Assembly (NCBI GenBank): GCA_044226865.1
Contig: JBGAGE010000003.1
Location: 248,001 to 312,000 of the forward strand
Source of the DNA: TMP-86 sp044226865
GTDB taxonomy: Bacteria; Pseudomonadota; Gammaproteobacteria; Steroidobacterales; Steroidobacteraceae
Reading direction: 5' to 3'
Length of the DNA stretch: 64,000 nt
Positions 27,134 to 35,039 of the stretch are shown here, in pieces. The translations under genes were made by a program, and so were the position numbers. The notes under the pieces are model-generated. The model made no database searches, had not been told where the DNA came from, and saw nothing but the letters and a program-made list of their open reading frames with translations. Within the stretch, counting starts at the first letter, position 1, and each line of letters starts with the position of its first letter.

Positions 27134-28533
27134 GCGCGCTTGTCGTTGAACAGGCGGATTACCGTCATCACCAGGATCTTGATGTCCAGGGACGGCGACC
27201 AATGACGCAGGTAGTCGAGGTCGTAGTTCACGCGGGCCTGCATTTCTTCGAGCCGCGCGGTCTCACCCCTGCATCCATTCACCTGCGCCAGCCCCGTGAT
27301 CCCCGGCAACACCTTGTGGCGGAGCATGTAGCCCTTGATGAGCTTGCGGTATTCCTCGTTATGCGCGACCGCGTGCGGCCGCGGGCCCACCAGGCTCATC
27401 CGCCCCTGCAGGACATTGATGAGTTGCGGAAGCTCATCGAGGGACGACCGGCGCAGGAACCGGCCGATGCGGGTGACACGGGAGTCCGAACGAGTGGCCT
27501 GGACTACCTTGTGGCCATCCTCGGTGACCGTCATGGTGCGGAATTTGTATACGGTGATCTCCTGGCCATCCAGCCCATAACGGCGCTGGCGGAAAATCAC
27601 GGGGCCCGGCGAGGTGAGCTTGACCGCCAACGCGATCAGAGCCAGCAGCGGCGCCGCCAGCAGCAGCACGGCCGCCGAGATGCTCACATCCGTCAACCGC
27701 TTGCTGAATCCCCAGGCACCCTGGAACGGCGTTTCGCACATGGAAATGACGTGGATGCCCATGATGTCGCCGGTACGCGCCTGGATCAGGTCGAAGACGT
27801 AGATGTCGGGCAGGTAGTAGATCGATGCGGTGGTGTCGCGTAATTCGTCCATCAAGTCGACGACCCGGCGCAGATGCCGAATCGGCAAGGCTACGAAAAT
27901 GACGTCGATGGCGTTGTCGCGCACGTACTGCGCCAGGCCCGACAGGGTACCCAGCAATTTTACATCCTGCCCCAGGTTCAGCCGGCCGGCGCTGCGATCG
28001 TCGAAAAAGCCGGTCACGGACATGCACAGTTCGGCGTTGCTGCTCAACTTGCCGGCCAGCGACAGGCTGGCGTCGTTGCAGCCCGCAAACACCACCTTGC
28101 GCATGTTCGACGGGTCGAGCAGCAGGCGTCGCACCACCTCCCTCAACGCCAGCGTCCCGATGATCAACACCGCGGGCGTGAGCACGATCCAGGTGAGCAC
28201 CACGCGGCGCGAAAAGACCGCCGAGGTCTTGGCGATGTAGCCGATCGCCAGCAGGATGCTCACGAGGCTGAGCCAGCGCAGGACGACGCCGACTGCCAGT
28301 GGAACCCGTGTGCTGGGCAGATCCGAGTTGAGATTGTCAGCAGATTTAAGCATCAGCGCGGCCAACACCACCGCGATGACCGTCAAGAGCACGTAAGGCT
28401 CGTCGTAGGGGACACCAAATACGATGTTGCAAAAGAACAACGTGATTCCCACCAAGGCAGGCAGGGCCACCGACTGCAAGAAAGTGACGAGCGCCGCGGA
28501 GTCGGTGCGTTTGAATACGATTGGATGGGACAT
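27127..28533 (-). CDS. undecaprenyl-phosphate glucose-1-phosphate transferase (WcaJ/GumD type)
   Basis: Encodes 468 aa. Four or five N-terminal membrane helices are followed by a CoA-binding-like middle domain (about residues 130-250). The C-terminal sugar-transferase domain has KRLTDVSISAAVLLLAAP (about 273), YKFRTMTV (about 324), RRSSLDELPQLINVLQG (about 355) and SLVGPRPHAVAHN (about 373). This matches enzymes that start repeat-unit synthesis by putting a hexose-1-phosphate on undecaprenyl phosphate. Glucose is the usual substrate. It is transcribed alone, leftwards, from the 331-bp divergent gap. Confidence 0.9.
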   Translation of the reverse strand: MSHPIVFKRTDSAALVTFLQSVALPALVGITLFFCNIVFGVPYDEPYVLLTVIAVVLAALMLKSADNLNSDLPSTRVPLAVGVVLRWLSLVSILLAIGYIAKTSAVFSRRVVLTWIVLTPAVLIIGTLALREVVRRLLLDPSNMRKVVFAGCNDASLSLAGKLSSNAELCMSVTGFFDDRSAGRLNLGQDVKLLGTLSGLAQYVRDNAIDVIFVALPIRHLRRVVDLMDELRDTTASIYYLPDIYVFDLIQARTGDIMGIHVISMCETPFQGAWGFSKRLTDVSISAAVLLLAAPLLALIALAVKLTSPGPVIFRQRRYGLDGQEITVYKFRTMTVTEDGHKVVQATRSDSRVTRIGRFLRRSSLDELPQLINVLQGRMSLVGPRPHAVAHNEEYRKLIKGYMLRHKVLPGITGLAQVNGCRGETARLEEMQARVNYDLDYLRHWSPSLDIKILVMTVIRLFNDKRAY

Positions 28534-28864
28534 CTAGAGACTGTTCGGTTTTCCTGCCGGCACTTCCATTCCACCGGTTACGCTGCAGCGCAAACGGTCG
28601 GAGAAGGACGCTATTATCAAGAAAATATTGATGATTTGTATCGGCGAAAGTGTGAATTGCGTCATGTGCCACCCGCCCACGACACGGATTTCCGGCCGCT
28701 CCAGCGAGCCCAAGGCCGGCATCGCCTACAGTCGGCTGCCACTCCGGTATAGCCAGATATTGACATAGGACTTGGACGCCGGCCACACGTATCGCCACAA
28801 TCACCATCCATGCACAGATATGTGAATTTTCTGCCTTTTTGCCGCGTATCCCGGGCCTGACCGC
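28534..28864. other. 331-bp divergent intergenic region
   Basis: Lies between the priming transferase (leftwards) and the second flippase (rightwards) and must hold both promoters. AT-rich blocks occur at about 28610-28655 and 28755-28790. A TTGACA hexamer on the plus strand near 28768 has no clear -10 at the right distance. No RNA structure, repeat or small gene is convincing. Confidence 0.4.
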
Positions 28865-30388
28865 ATGTCGACAGGAAAATTGGGGCAGTGGCTGGCAAAC
28901 GTCGGGTCCGGGTATGCCGATATCGCGGTCGGCGGCATGGTCATCCTGCTGCTCACGCCCCTCGTCATCAGAACCCTGGGAGTGGAAGCGTACGCCGCGT
29001 GGATTTTATGCCACACCATCATCTTCTATCTGGGTTTCCTCGACATCGGGTTCGGCCATGCGCAGGTTCGTTTTCACGCGCGCTGGTCTTCTCCCCGGAG
29101 CGAGCCGGCGCTGCGCAACCTCCTCTCGACCAGCGCCGCTGGGCTGCTGAGCGCCGGCTGCATAGCCATGCTCGTCGGGCTCCTGATGGCAGTCGTCGTC
29201 CCTGCAAGCTGGTTCGATGCGTCGCCATCACTGGGAGGCGAGCTGCGGACGGCGTTGGTGTTGTTGTCGGTGGACCTGTTGCTCAGTTTCCCGGCCGCGG
29301 TGCTCGGCAACTTGTACAGCGGGGCGCAGCGATTCGACCTGGCCAACGCCCGTTCCATCGTCCTGCGCCTTTGCACGGCCGCGGCACAGCTTTACAGCCT
29401 GCTGCACGGGGGAGGGATCATCGCTCTGGCCGCGATCCAGCTCGGCATGACGGCCCTGCGAATTGCAGCGGACCTCGCCATTCTCGACCGCTTGTTGCCG
29501 CACCTGCTGCGGGTTCCGGTGCGATTCGAGCGGCGCACCTGGCGAGGCGTCAAGGGATATGCGCTTTGGTCTGCCTTCGAGGACCTGCTCGTGGACGGTT
29601 CCACCCAACTCGAGCAGCTGCTGATCGCCATTCTATTGCCCCTGGCATTGCTGACCCCCTATTCGCTTTTCACCACCATCGCCGGCGTGCTGCTGCTGGC
29701 CGTGGGACCCTTGTCGGAAACCTTCCTGCCCATGACGGCGCAATGGCAGGCCGCGCGCGACACGCCGCAGCTGGCGCGGCTGTTCCGCGGCGGCAGCAAG
29801 CTGGCCCTGGCCATTGCCGTACCGGCCGCCGTATTCCTGTGGTATTTCGGCGACGCTGCCGTCGCCTATTGGAGTCCCGAGGGTGCTGCGGGCGCGCCGG
29901 CAGGCATGTTGCAGTTGATCATCCTCAACTTCCTGACCTCCGCGTTCCTGACCACCTCGGCCATGATGCTGCTCGCGGCAGGGCGCGTTCGCACCATCGC
30001 CTTGCTGACGGCACTGGAGATCGTGCTGGGTGTCATCGTCATCGTGGCGCTGGTGCCGGCCTACGGGCTGAAGGGCGTGGCCGGCGGCCTGCTGATCGCC
30101 AACCTGACCCTGGGTTTTGCGGTGCAGGTGCCGATCGCCGCGGCCGCCTTTGGAGTGGGCGTCGCCTCCTTCTTGTGGACCTCGCTTGTCCGGGTACTGT
30201 TGGCCGCGCTTCCATCGTGCGCCGTTGCGATCCTGATCAAAGACCGTATTCACGTGAACGATCCCTTGGACTTTGCACTCGCCGCGCTCGCAATCGGGGT
30301 CTGCTACCTCGCCGGTCTGGCGTTGTTCGGCACGACCGCCCGCGAGCGAGCGGATTACAAACTGCTATGGCGTGAGTTGCACCAATGA
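28865..30388 (+). CDS. second polysaccharide flippase (PST/MATE-type)
   Basis: Encodes 507 aa with 12-14 hydrophobic helices. The N-terminus (SGYADIAVGGMVILLLTPLV, then EAYAAWILCHTIIFYL) and the DIGFGHAQVRF stretch are typical of Wzx/O-antigen flippases. GLKGVAGGLLIANLTLGF near residue 400 is the conserved late helix. It heads a rightward operon with two GNAT-like genes and overlaps the first by 4 bp. With the flippase at 15681-17243, the locus has two flippases but one polymerase, so this one may export a different substrate. Confidence 0.84.
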   Translation: MSTGKLGQWLANVGSGYADIAVGGMVILLLTPLVIRTLGVEAYAAWILCHTIIFYLGFLDIGFGHAQVRFHARWSSPRSEPALRNLLSTSAAGLLSAGCIAMLVGLLMAVVVPASWFDASPSLGGELRTALVLLSVDLLLSFPAAVLGNLYSGAQRFDLANARSIVLRLCTAAAQLYSLLHGGGIIALAAIQLGMTALRIAADLAILDRLLPHLLRVPVRFERRTWRGVKGYALWSAFEDLLVDGSTQLEQLLIAILLPLALLTPYSLFTTIAGVLLLAVGPLSETFLPMTAQWQAARDTPQLARLFRGGSKLALAIAVPAAVFLWYFGDAAVAYWSPEGAAGAPAGMLQLIILNFLTSAFLTTSAMMLLAAGRVRTIALLTALEIVLGVIVIVALVPAYGLKGVAGGLLIANLTLGFAVQVPIAAAAFGVGVASFLWTSLVRVLLAALPSCAVAILIKDRIHVNDPLDFALAALAIGVCYLAGLALFGTTARERADYKLLWRELHQ

Positions 30389-31608
30389 TGCTGGACAAGG
30401 ACATCCTGCTCGATGGTCACGAGTTCGGCGGCGCCGGCGGCTCCCTGTTCGTTGGCCACGTCGACTCGCTGCAAGGATGGGAACTGCTCAAGCCGTTCTG
30501 GGAAGCCGTGCACTTGCAAACCCCAGGTGCGGGAGTCTTCCAGGCTTATCCCTACTTGCGTGCGTGGTGGGATCAGATCGGTTCGCAGGGGCGGCCATTG
30601 ATCGTGGTGGTGATCGAGCGAGGCGTGCCGGTGGCGATCGCTCCCCTGCAGATCACGCCCGTCAAGCAACTGCGGGCGCCTGTCCGCACGGTCTCCTTCA
30701 TCGGCCAGCCATCGGAATCGGACCGGCCGACGCTCCTGGGCGCGCCGGAACCTCGCTATGCAACGGCGGTGGCCGATCACCTGCTGCGACTACGCCGCGA
30801 ATGGGATTCGGTGGTGCTGTTCGAGCAACCCGTGAACGGCGAGCTGGTCCGGGCACTGGGTGGCCGGCTGCGCGCCGAGGGCTACCTGACCGAAGAAATA
30901 CCGGGCAACCTTTGTCCGTACGTCGACATCCAAGGCACGTGGGCCGCCTATCTGGCCGCACGCACCAAAGCGTTCCGCAAGAGCATCAAACGCCGCCGCG
31001 CGCAGCTGGAATCCATGGGAAGGCTGGAGTGCGACATCCTCGACGAGACAAGCACCGCGGCCGGGTTATCCCGCTACCGCGACGTCGAGCTTCGCAGCTG
31101 GAAGCCGGCCCAGAATCTGGGTATCGCCGCGAGCGACAAGCATTGGCGGTTCTTCCAGGACCTGTCGCGGCGCGAAGGCGCTGCTGGGTGGTTCAGATTT
31201 GCGTTCCTGAAACTGGATGGCAAGGACATCGCCGCCACCTTCGGTTTGCTGTGGCAGCGGCGCTATTATTCATTGCACGTGGCGCACGATGCATCTCATG
31301 TCGACACCTCGCCGGGGGTGGTGCTGACGGCGATGGAGCTGGAGAGTTTCTTCCAGCAGGCCGATTGCGATCATTACGATTTTCTCGGCGGCTTTCTTTC
31401 CAACAAGCGCGGCTGGTCGAGCGGAATGCAGGCAACGACGGCGCTGTTCGGTGACCGCCCGCGACTGCGTTCGCGCCTGTTCCACCTGACCTATTTCAGG
31501 CTCAAGCCCTGGGTTCGCAGGATGCTGGTGCGCCTCGGAGCGGACGAGTACGTCACCCGCAAGCTGCATCGTTACCTCAAGAACCGCAAACCCCGGGCGG
31601 ATGAGTGA
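30385..31608 (+). CDS. GNAT/FemAB (CelD/BcsL-like) acyltransferase
   Basis: Encodes 407 aa. The middle part has AAYLAARTKAFRKSIKRRRA (about residue 189), a basic stretch typical of BcsL/CelD-like acyltransferases. The C-terminal GNAT core is FAFLKLDGKDIAATFGLLWQ (about 273) and FLGGFLSNKRGWSSG (about 337). The ATGA junction with the flippase and the GTGA junction with the next gene show one operon. Similar proteins lie in cellulose and exopolysaccharide loci; the acyl donor is not known. Confidence 0.76.
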   Translation: MMLDKDILLDGHEFGGAGGSLFVGHVDSLQGWELLKPFWEAVHLQTPGAGVFQAYPYLRAWWDQIGSQGRPLIVVVIERGVPVAIAPLQITPVKQLRAPVRTVSFIGQPSESDRPTLLGAPEPRYATAVADHLLRLRREWDSVVLFEQPVNGELVRALGGRLRAEGYLTEEIPGNLCPYVDIQGTWAAYLAARTKAFRKSIKRRRAQLESMGRLECDILDETSTAAGLSRYRDVELRSWKPAQNLGIAASDKHWRFFQDLSRREGAAGWFRFAFLKLDGKDIAATFGLLWQRRYYSLHVAHDASHVDTSPGVVLTAMELESFFQQADCDHYDFLGGFLSNKRGWSSGMQATTALFGDRPRLRSRLFHLTYFRLKPWVRRMLVRLGADEYVTRKLHRYLKNRKPRADE

Positions 31609-32756
31609 CCGCGCTCACGTCCTCGCCCATGCCGCCTGACCTGACCACCGAGGTTCTCCGCGACACCAGCGCTGTCGAAGCGATCGGCGCGACGTGGCGC
31701 GCGCTGGCCGCGCAGTCACCTCCCTTGTCACCCTGGCAGCATTGGGACTTCATCGGTCCTTGGCTGCGCCACGCGACTGCGCCATCTCATCCCGCGCCGG
31801 TGCGACCGCGCGTCATCCTCGTGCGTCGCGGCGCGCATCCCTGCCTGTTGCTGCCCTTGCAATTGAGCACCGCGGGAATTGGCGGGATGCGCTGGTTGGA
31901 ACCCATCGGGATGCCGGACAACATCCACCGGCCACGACTGGGAATCGGAGCACCGGACCGCGACGCCTATGGCGCCGGTATGCGGGCCATCGCCGGGCTG
32001 TGGGGCGAGGCGGATGGGCTGCGCGTCGATGAAAAGACAGCGGACGATGCTGAGCTGCATTGGCTGCGCGAGCTGGGGACGGAGCTTGGCTGGCGCTTCC
32101 GCTCCGCGGCGCTGCATGCGTGCCCTTACCTCGAGTTGCCCGGCGATTGGCCTGCCTATCTGCGCAGCCGCTCAGCCAAGCTGCGCAAGAATTTGACTGC
32201 CGGGCGACGTCGCCTGGCGGAAGTGGGTCCGCTGCAACTGGTGCGATACGATACGCCGGATCAACTGCAGGAAGGGTTGAACCATCTATATGCAGTCACC
32301 GCACGAAGCTGGAAGGCAGCGGCGGAAATTGGCTTGGGCGCCTCCCCCGCGTATCGCGAGTTCTTTCGCGAGTTCACCATGAAGATGGCGCAGCGCGGCG
32401 GCGCACGCGCCTATGCGTTGTTCGCCGGTCCGCGGGCAATTGCCGTGACCCTGGCGTTCATCGAAGGCGACACGTACTACTCCACGCAGATCGCGCACGA
32501 TGCCGAGTTCGACGCCTGCTCTCCCGGCACCCTGCTGGAATCGATGGAAATGGAGGCGCTCATCCACGAAGGCCGCTTCAAGCTGTTCGATTTCCTGGGA
32601 GCCGCCCTATCGAATAAACGACGTTGGACCGACACCATGCTCGCCACCGACCGCGTCATGTGGCTGTCCGGGACGCTTCGCGCGCGCCTGTTCGACCTAG
32701 CGTACTTCGGGATCAAGCCCCGCTTGACTGCGATGCGTCGCCTTTTTCGCAGTTGA
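31605..32756 (+). CDS. GNAT/FemAB (CelD/BcsL-like) acyltransferase, paralogue of the preceding gene
   Basis: Encodes 383 aa from GTG 31605, overlapping the previous stop (GTGA). It has the same layout as its neighbour: PAYLRSRSAKLRKNLTAGRR near residue 182, ARAYALFAGPRAIAVTLAFI near 269 and FDFLGAALSNKRRWTDTM near 328. The two proteins align over their length and look like an old tandem duplication. They may act as a pair on the same polymer. Last gene of the exopolysaccharide region. Confidence 0.76.
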   Translation: MTALTSSPMPPDLTTEVLRDTSAVEAIGATWRALAAQSPPLSPWQHWDFIGPWLRHATAPSHPAPVRPRVILVRRGAHPCLLLPLQLSTAGIGGMRWLEPIGMPDNIHRPRLGIGAPDRDAYGAGMRAIAGLWGEADGLRVDEKTADDAELHWLRELGTELGWRFRSAALHACPYLELPGDWPAYLRSRSAKLRKNLTAGRRRLAEVGPLQLVRYDTPDQLQEGLNHLYAVTARSWKAAAEIGLGASPAYREFFREFTMKMAQRGGARAYALFAGPRAIAVTLAFIEGDTYYSTQIAHDAEFDACSPGTLLESMEMEALIHEGRFKLFDFLGAALSNKRRWTDTMLATDRVMWLSGTLRARLFDLAYFGIKPRLTAMRRLFRS

Positions 32757-32795
32757 AGAGCGCTGCCTGTGAAAAGCGAGGCCGATGCCGGCGCG

Positions 32796-33530
32796 TCAGG
32801 GGATGAGCTTGAACCGGACGGCCGACAAATTACTCTGCATGCCCTTGCTGTTAATCGCCGAAACTGCAAAGTACCATTTCCCCGTGGACAGATTGGCCAC
32901 CAACGCATTCGATGCGGATGCCTCGTCGATCCGCAGCAGATGCGTCATGGATGCGGGAGAACGCCCAAAATGCACGTGGAAACCCACCAGGTCGGTCAGC
33001 GGCGTTCCATCGGTGTTGTGTTCCGGCGCCGCCCACGACACCAACGCAGAGCCTGCGCCCATCTGTTCGACCTCGATGTCGAAGGCCGGCAACGATGCCA
33101 TCGCACGGCCGTTGGAGGCGCGTATGACGATGTTGCGGTAAGTCCCCACATCCCCGGCTTGGGGTGTACCGCTGAGCCGACCGGTTGCCTCATCGAAAAA
33201 CGCCCACGAGGGAAGATTCTCCACCGACATCGTCAAGCGCTCACCATTGGGATCGGTGACTTCGGGCTGGAAGACGTAGACCTCGCCCACCGTCACCGCC
33301 GGGACCGCTTCTCCCGATATCCGCGGCGCAGAGCTTGAATTGCCTGCATCGGTCGCACCGGGATTTGCTATCGGTTGGTTGTTCTGGTCGACGGAATCGC
33401 CGGAGTCCTGCGACCGCGCCACCGAAGCGGAACCGTTGGCATCAGCACCGCCCCCCCCTCCGCAGGCGCTTACCGCACAGACACACATCGCCAACACGAG
33501 GGATCCGAGAAACTTCGATTCGAGGTGCAT
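32796..33530 (-). CDS. Ig-like/FN3 lipoprotein
   Basis: Encodes 244 aa with a lipoprotein signal (VLAMCVCAVSACGGGGG; lipobox Cys at about residue 23). A putative Ig (He_PIG-type) domain runs at about 70-150 (PNGERLTMSVENLPSWAFFD, then ATGRLSGTPQAGDVGTY). An FN3-type domain follows at about 155-244 (SWAAPEHNTDGTPLTDLVGF to WYFAVSAINSKGMQSNLSAV). It is probably a surface- or periplasm-facing binding protein. It is clearly paralogous to the next gene upstream (33800-34735) and in the same orientation, 269 bp downstream of it. Confidence 0.82.
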   Translation of the reverse strand: MHLESKFLGSLVLAMCVCAVSACGGGGGADANGSASVARSQDSGDSVDQNNQPIANPGATDAGNSSSAPRISGEAVPAVTVGEVYVFQPEVTDPNGERLTMSVENLPSWAFFDEATGRLSGTPQAGDVGTYRNIVIRASNGRAMASLPAFDIEVEQMGAGSALVSWAAPEHNTDGTPLTDLVGFHVHFGRSPASMTHLLRIDEASASNALVANLSTGKWYFAVSAINSKGMQSNLSAVRFKLIP

Positions 33531-33799
33531 TCATCCGTCCTGACATCTATTCGGTGATGGAGCGTTCACAAGCAAGTGACGCGCCAATTCACCGATCGCA
33601 TGGAATTTCAATAAGTTAAGTTAAATTCGAGCGTAGGACAAACACTCAAATGCACGATTTATGTCGCCGCTTGCGGACACGGAGAAGCCCTATCGCCGCA
33701 ACTTGGCGCGATAAGTTATTGAAATTAATGCCAATTAGGCGAGGCTCGATTTGGCGACAGTAGCCAGCGCCTCAACCGACCATTCGATGACCCGATAGC

Positions 33800-34735
33800 T
33801 CAGCGAATGACCTTGCTCACGGTCTGCGACAAATCGCTTTCGCCGCTGGCCGAATACGCCTTGATCGCGAAATACCAGGTATCTGCCGCCAGACTGCTGA
33901 TCACGTAGGCCGAAATCCCAGGATTTTGCACCTTGATCGACTTGTTCAGTGAACCGGCGTCCGTTCCGTAATAGATTTTGTACCCCGCCAGATTGGTCAG
34001 CGCCGAGCCGTCGGTATTTTGCGAAGGCGGCACCCAGGAGAGCGTTGCGCTGCCCTGCGCAGTTCCCGCTTGTTGGACGGCGACCGCGAATTGAGGCAGC
34101 GACTGCGACTGTGTGCCGTTGCTCACGGTGATGATGATGCCTGCCGCCGTCCCCACATCGCCCGCATCGGGCGTGCCCCACAGCCGGCCGGAAAACTCAT
34201 CGAAGTTGGCCCACGAGGGTTTGTTCTCGATGCTGAAAGTGAGTGCCGCCCCACCGGGATCGGAAGCCCCGGGAGTGAAATCGTAGGCGGTTCCCACAGT
34301 GACGGTGGATGCCGGCGAACCCTCGATGCTCGGCGTCAGGTCGGCATCGACGACGTCGATCGAAAAGCCGGGCATTGCCGCCCGCGTCTTGCCATCGGAG
34401 ACGGCGATCATGATGCCATCGTAACGACCGACCTGATCAGGTGCCGGCGCGCCACTGAGCTCGCCGGTAGCGGCATTGAATTGAGCCCATAACGGCTTGT
34501 TGTCGATGCTGAAGGTCAAAGGATCGCCGTTGGGATCGTGTACGACGGGCTTGAAGTTGTACGGGCGGCCCGCATCGACCTTGCGTGCGGGAACACCTGA
34601 AATCACGGGAGCCGTATTGCTGATGCCGGCAACAGGCGTGGAAGGATTTGAAATATCTTGCGAGGTGGATGTTTCGTCGGTCTTGCAACCAGCCAGCACC
34701 GCCACCAGCGTCAAACCCACCAGATATCTCGTCAT
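33800..34735 (-). CDS. Ig-like/FN3 lipoprotein under a cyclic-di-GMP riboswitch
   Basis: Encodes 311 aa. The lipoprotein signal is short (TRYLVGLTLVAVLAGCKTDE; Cys at about residue 17). Two He_PIG-type Ig repeats follow (PNGDPLTFSIDNKPLWAQFN at about 71 and PGGAALTFSIENKPSWANFD at about 165), each with the GxLxGxPxxxxVG end motif. An FN3 domain (SWVPPSQNTDGSALTNLAGY) forms the C-terminus. The upstream leader folds as a class I c-di-GMP aptamer, so expression should follow c-di-GMP level, as for other surface and matrix proteins. Role in adhesion or matrix binding is inference. Confidence 0.85.
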   Translation of the reverse strand: MTRYLVGLTLVAVLAGCKTDETSTSQDISNPSTPVAGISNTAPVISGVPARKVDAGRPYNFKPVVHDPNGDPLTFSIDNKPLWAQFNAATGELSGAPAPDQVGRYDGIMIAVSDGKTRAAMPGFSIDVVDADLTPSIEGSPASTVTVGTAYDFTPGASDPGGAALTFSIENKPSWANFDEFSGRLWGTPDAGDVGTAAGIIITVSNGTQSQSLPQFAVAVQQAGTAQGSATLSWVPPSQNTDGSALTNLAGYKIYYGTDAGSLNKSIKVQNPGISAYVISSLAADTWYFAIKAYSASGESDLSQTVSKVIR

Positions 34736-34834
34736 CGTGTCCCACCCTCACTGTCGCTCGAAACCGAACCGCAAAGATCCGGATGAAGACGAGTGAGGAT
34801 GACGACGAAGTCCGCCCCCAAGGAGCGCTGCACA

Positions 34835-34928
34835 CCTCTGCCGGCAACCCCGCTATCTTGGCCCTGAAGAGCCGGTAGACCGGAGGCTTTGCGTCCCCGC
34901 CTTTCGACGGGTTTGCCCTTAACACGAT
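34835..34928 (-). ncRNA. c-di-GMP-I (GEMM) riboswitch
   Basis: On the minus strand the leader reads GGGCAAACC at its 5' side, then CCCGTC-GAAA-GGCGGG (6-bp stem with a GNRA tetraloop) and the invariant core GGACGCAAAGCCTCCGG. A second stem follows, ending in the receptor side AGATAGCGGGGTTGCC. These are the conserved landmarks of the class I c-di-GMP aptamer, in the right order and spacing. The aptamer ends about 100 bp before the start of the lipoprotein at 34735. I could not see a clear terminator in the expression platform, so control may act at translation. Confidence 0.9.
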
Positions 34929-35039
34929 GCGAGTAAACAATAGCCGCAACGGCAATTCAATTGTCTCAAGTCAACGACAGAAAGACCTGCCGGCGCGGAG
35001 CAACTGTTAAATCGATCGCATTCTACCGCGCAGGGGGTG

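Noticed and set aside
28760..28800. Sigma-70 promoter at TTGACA near 28768
   Set aside because: No -10 element at acceptable distance.
28888..30375. 495-codon open frame on the plus strand
   Set aside because: Another frame of the second flippase gene; Arg/Ala/Gly/His-rich translation without motifs.
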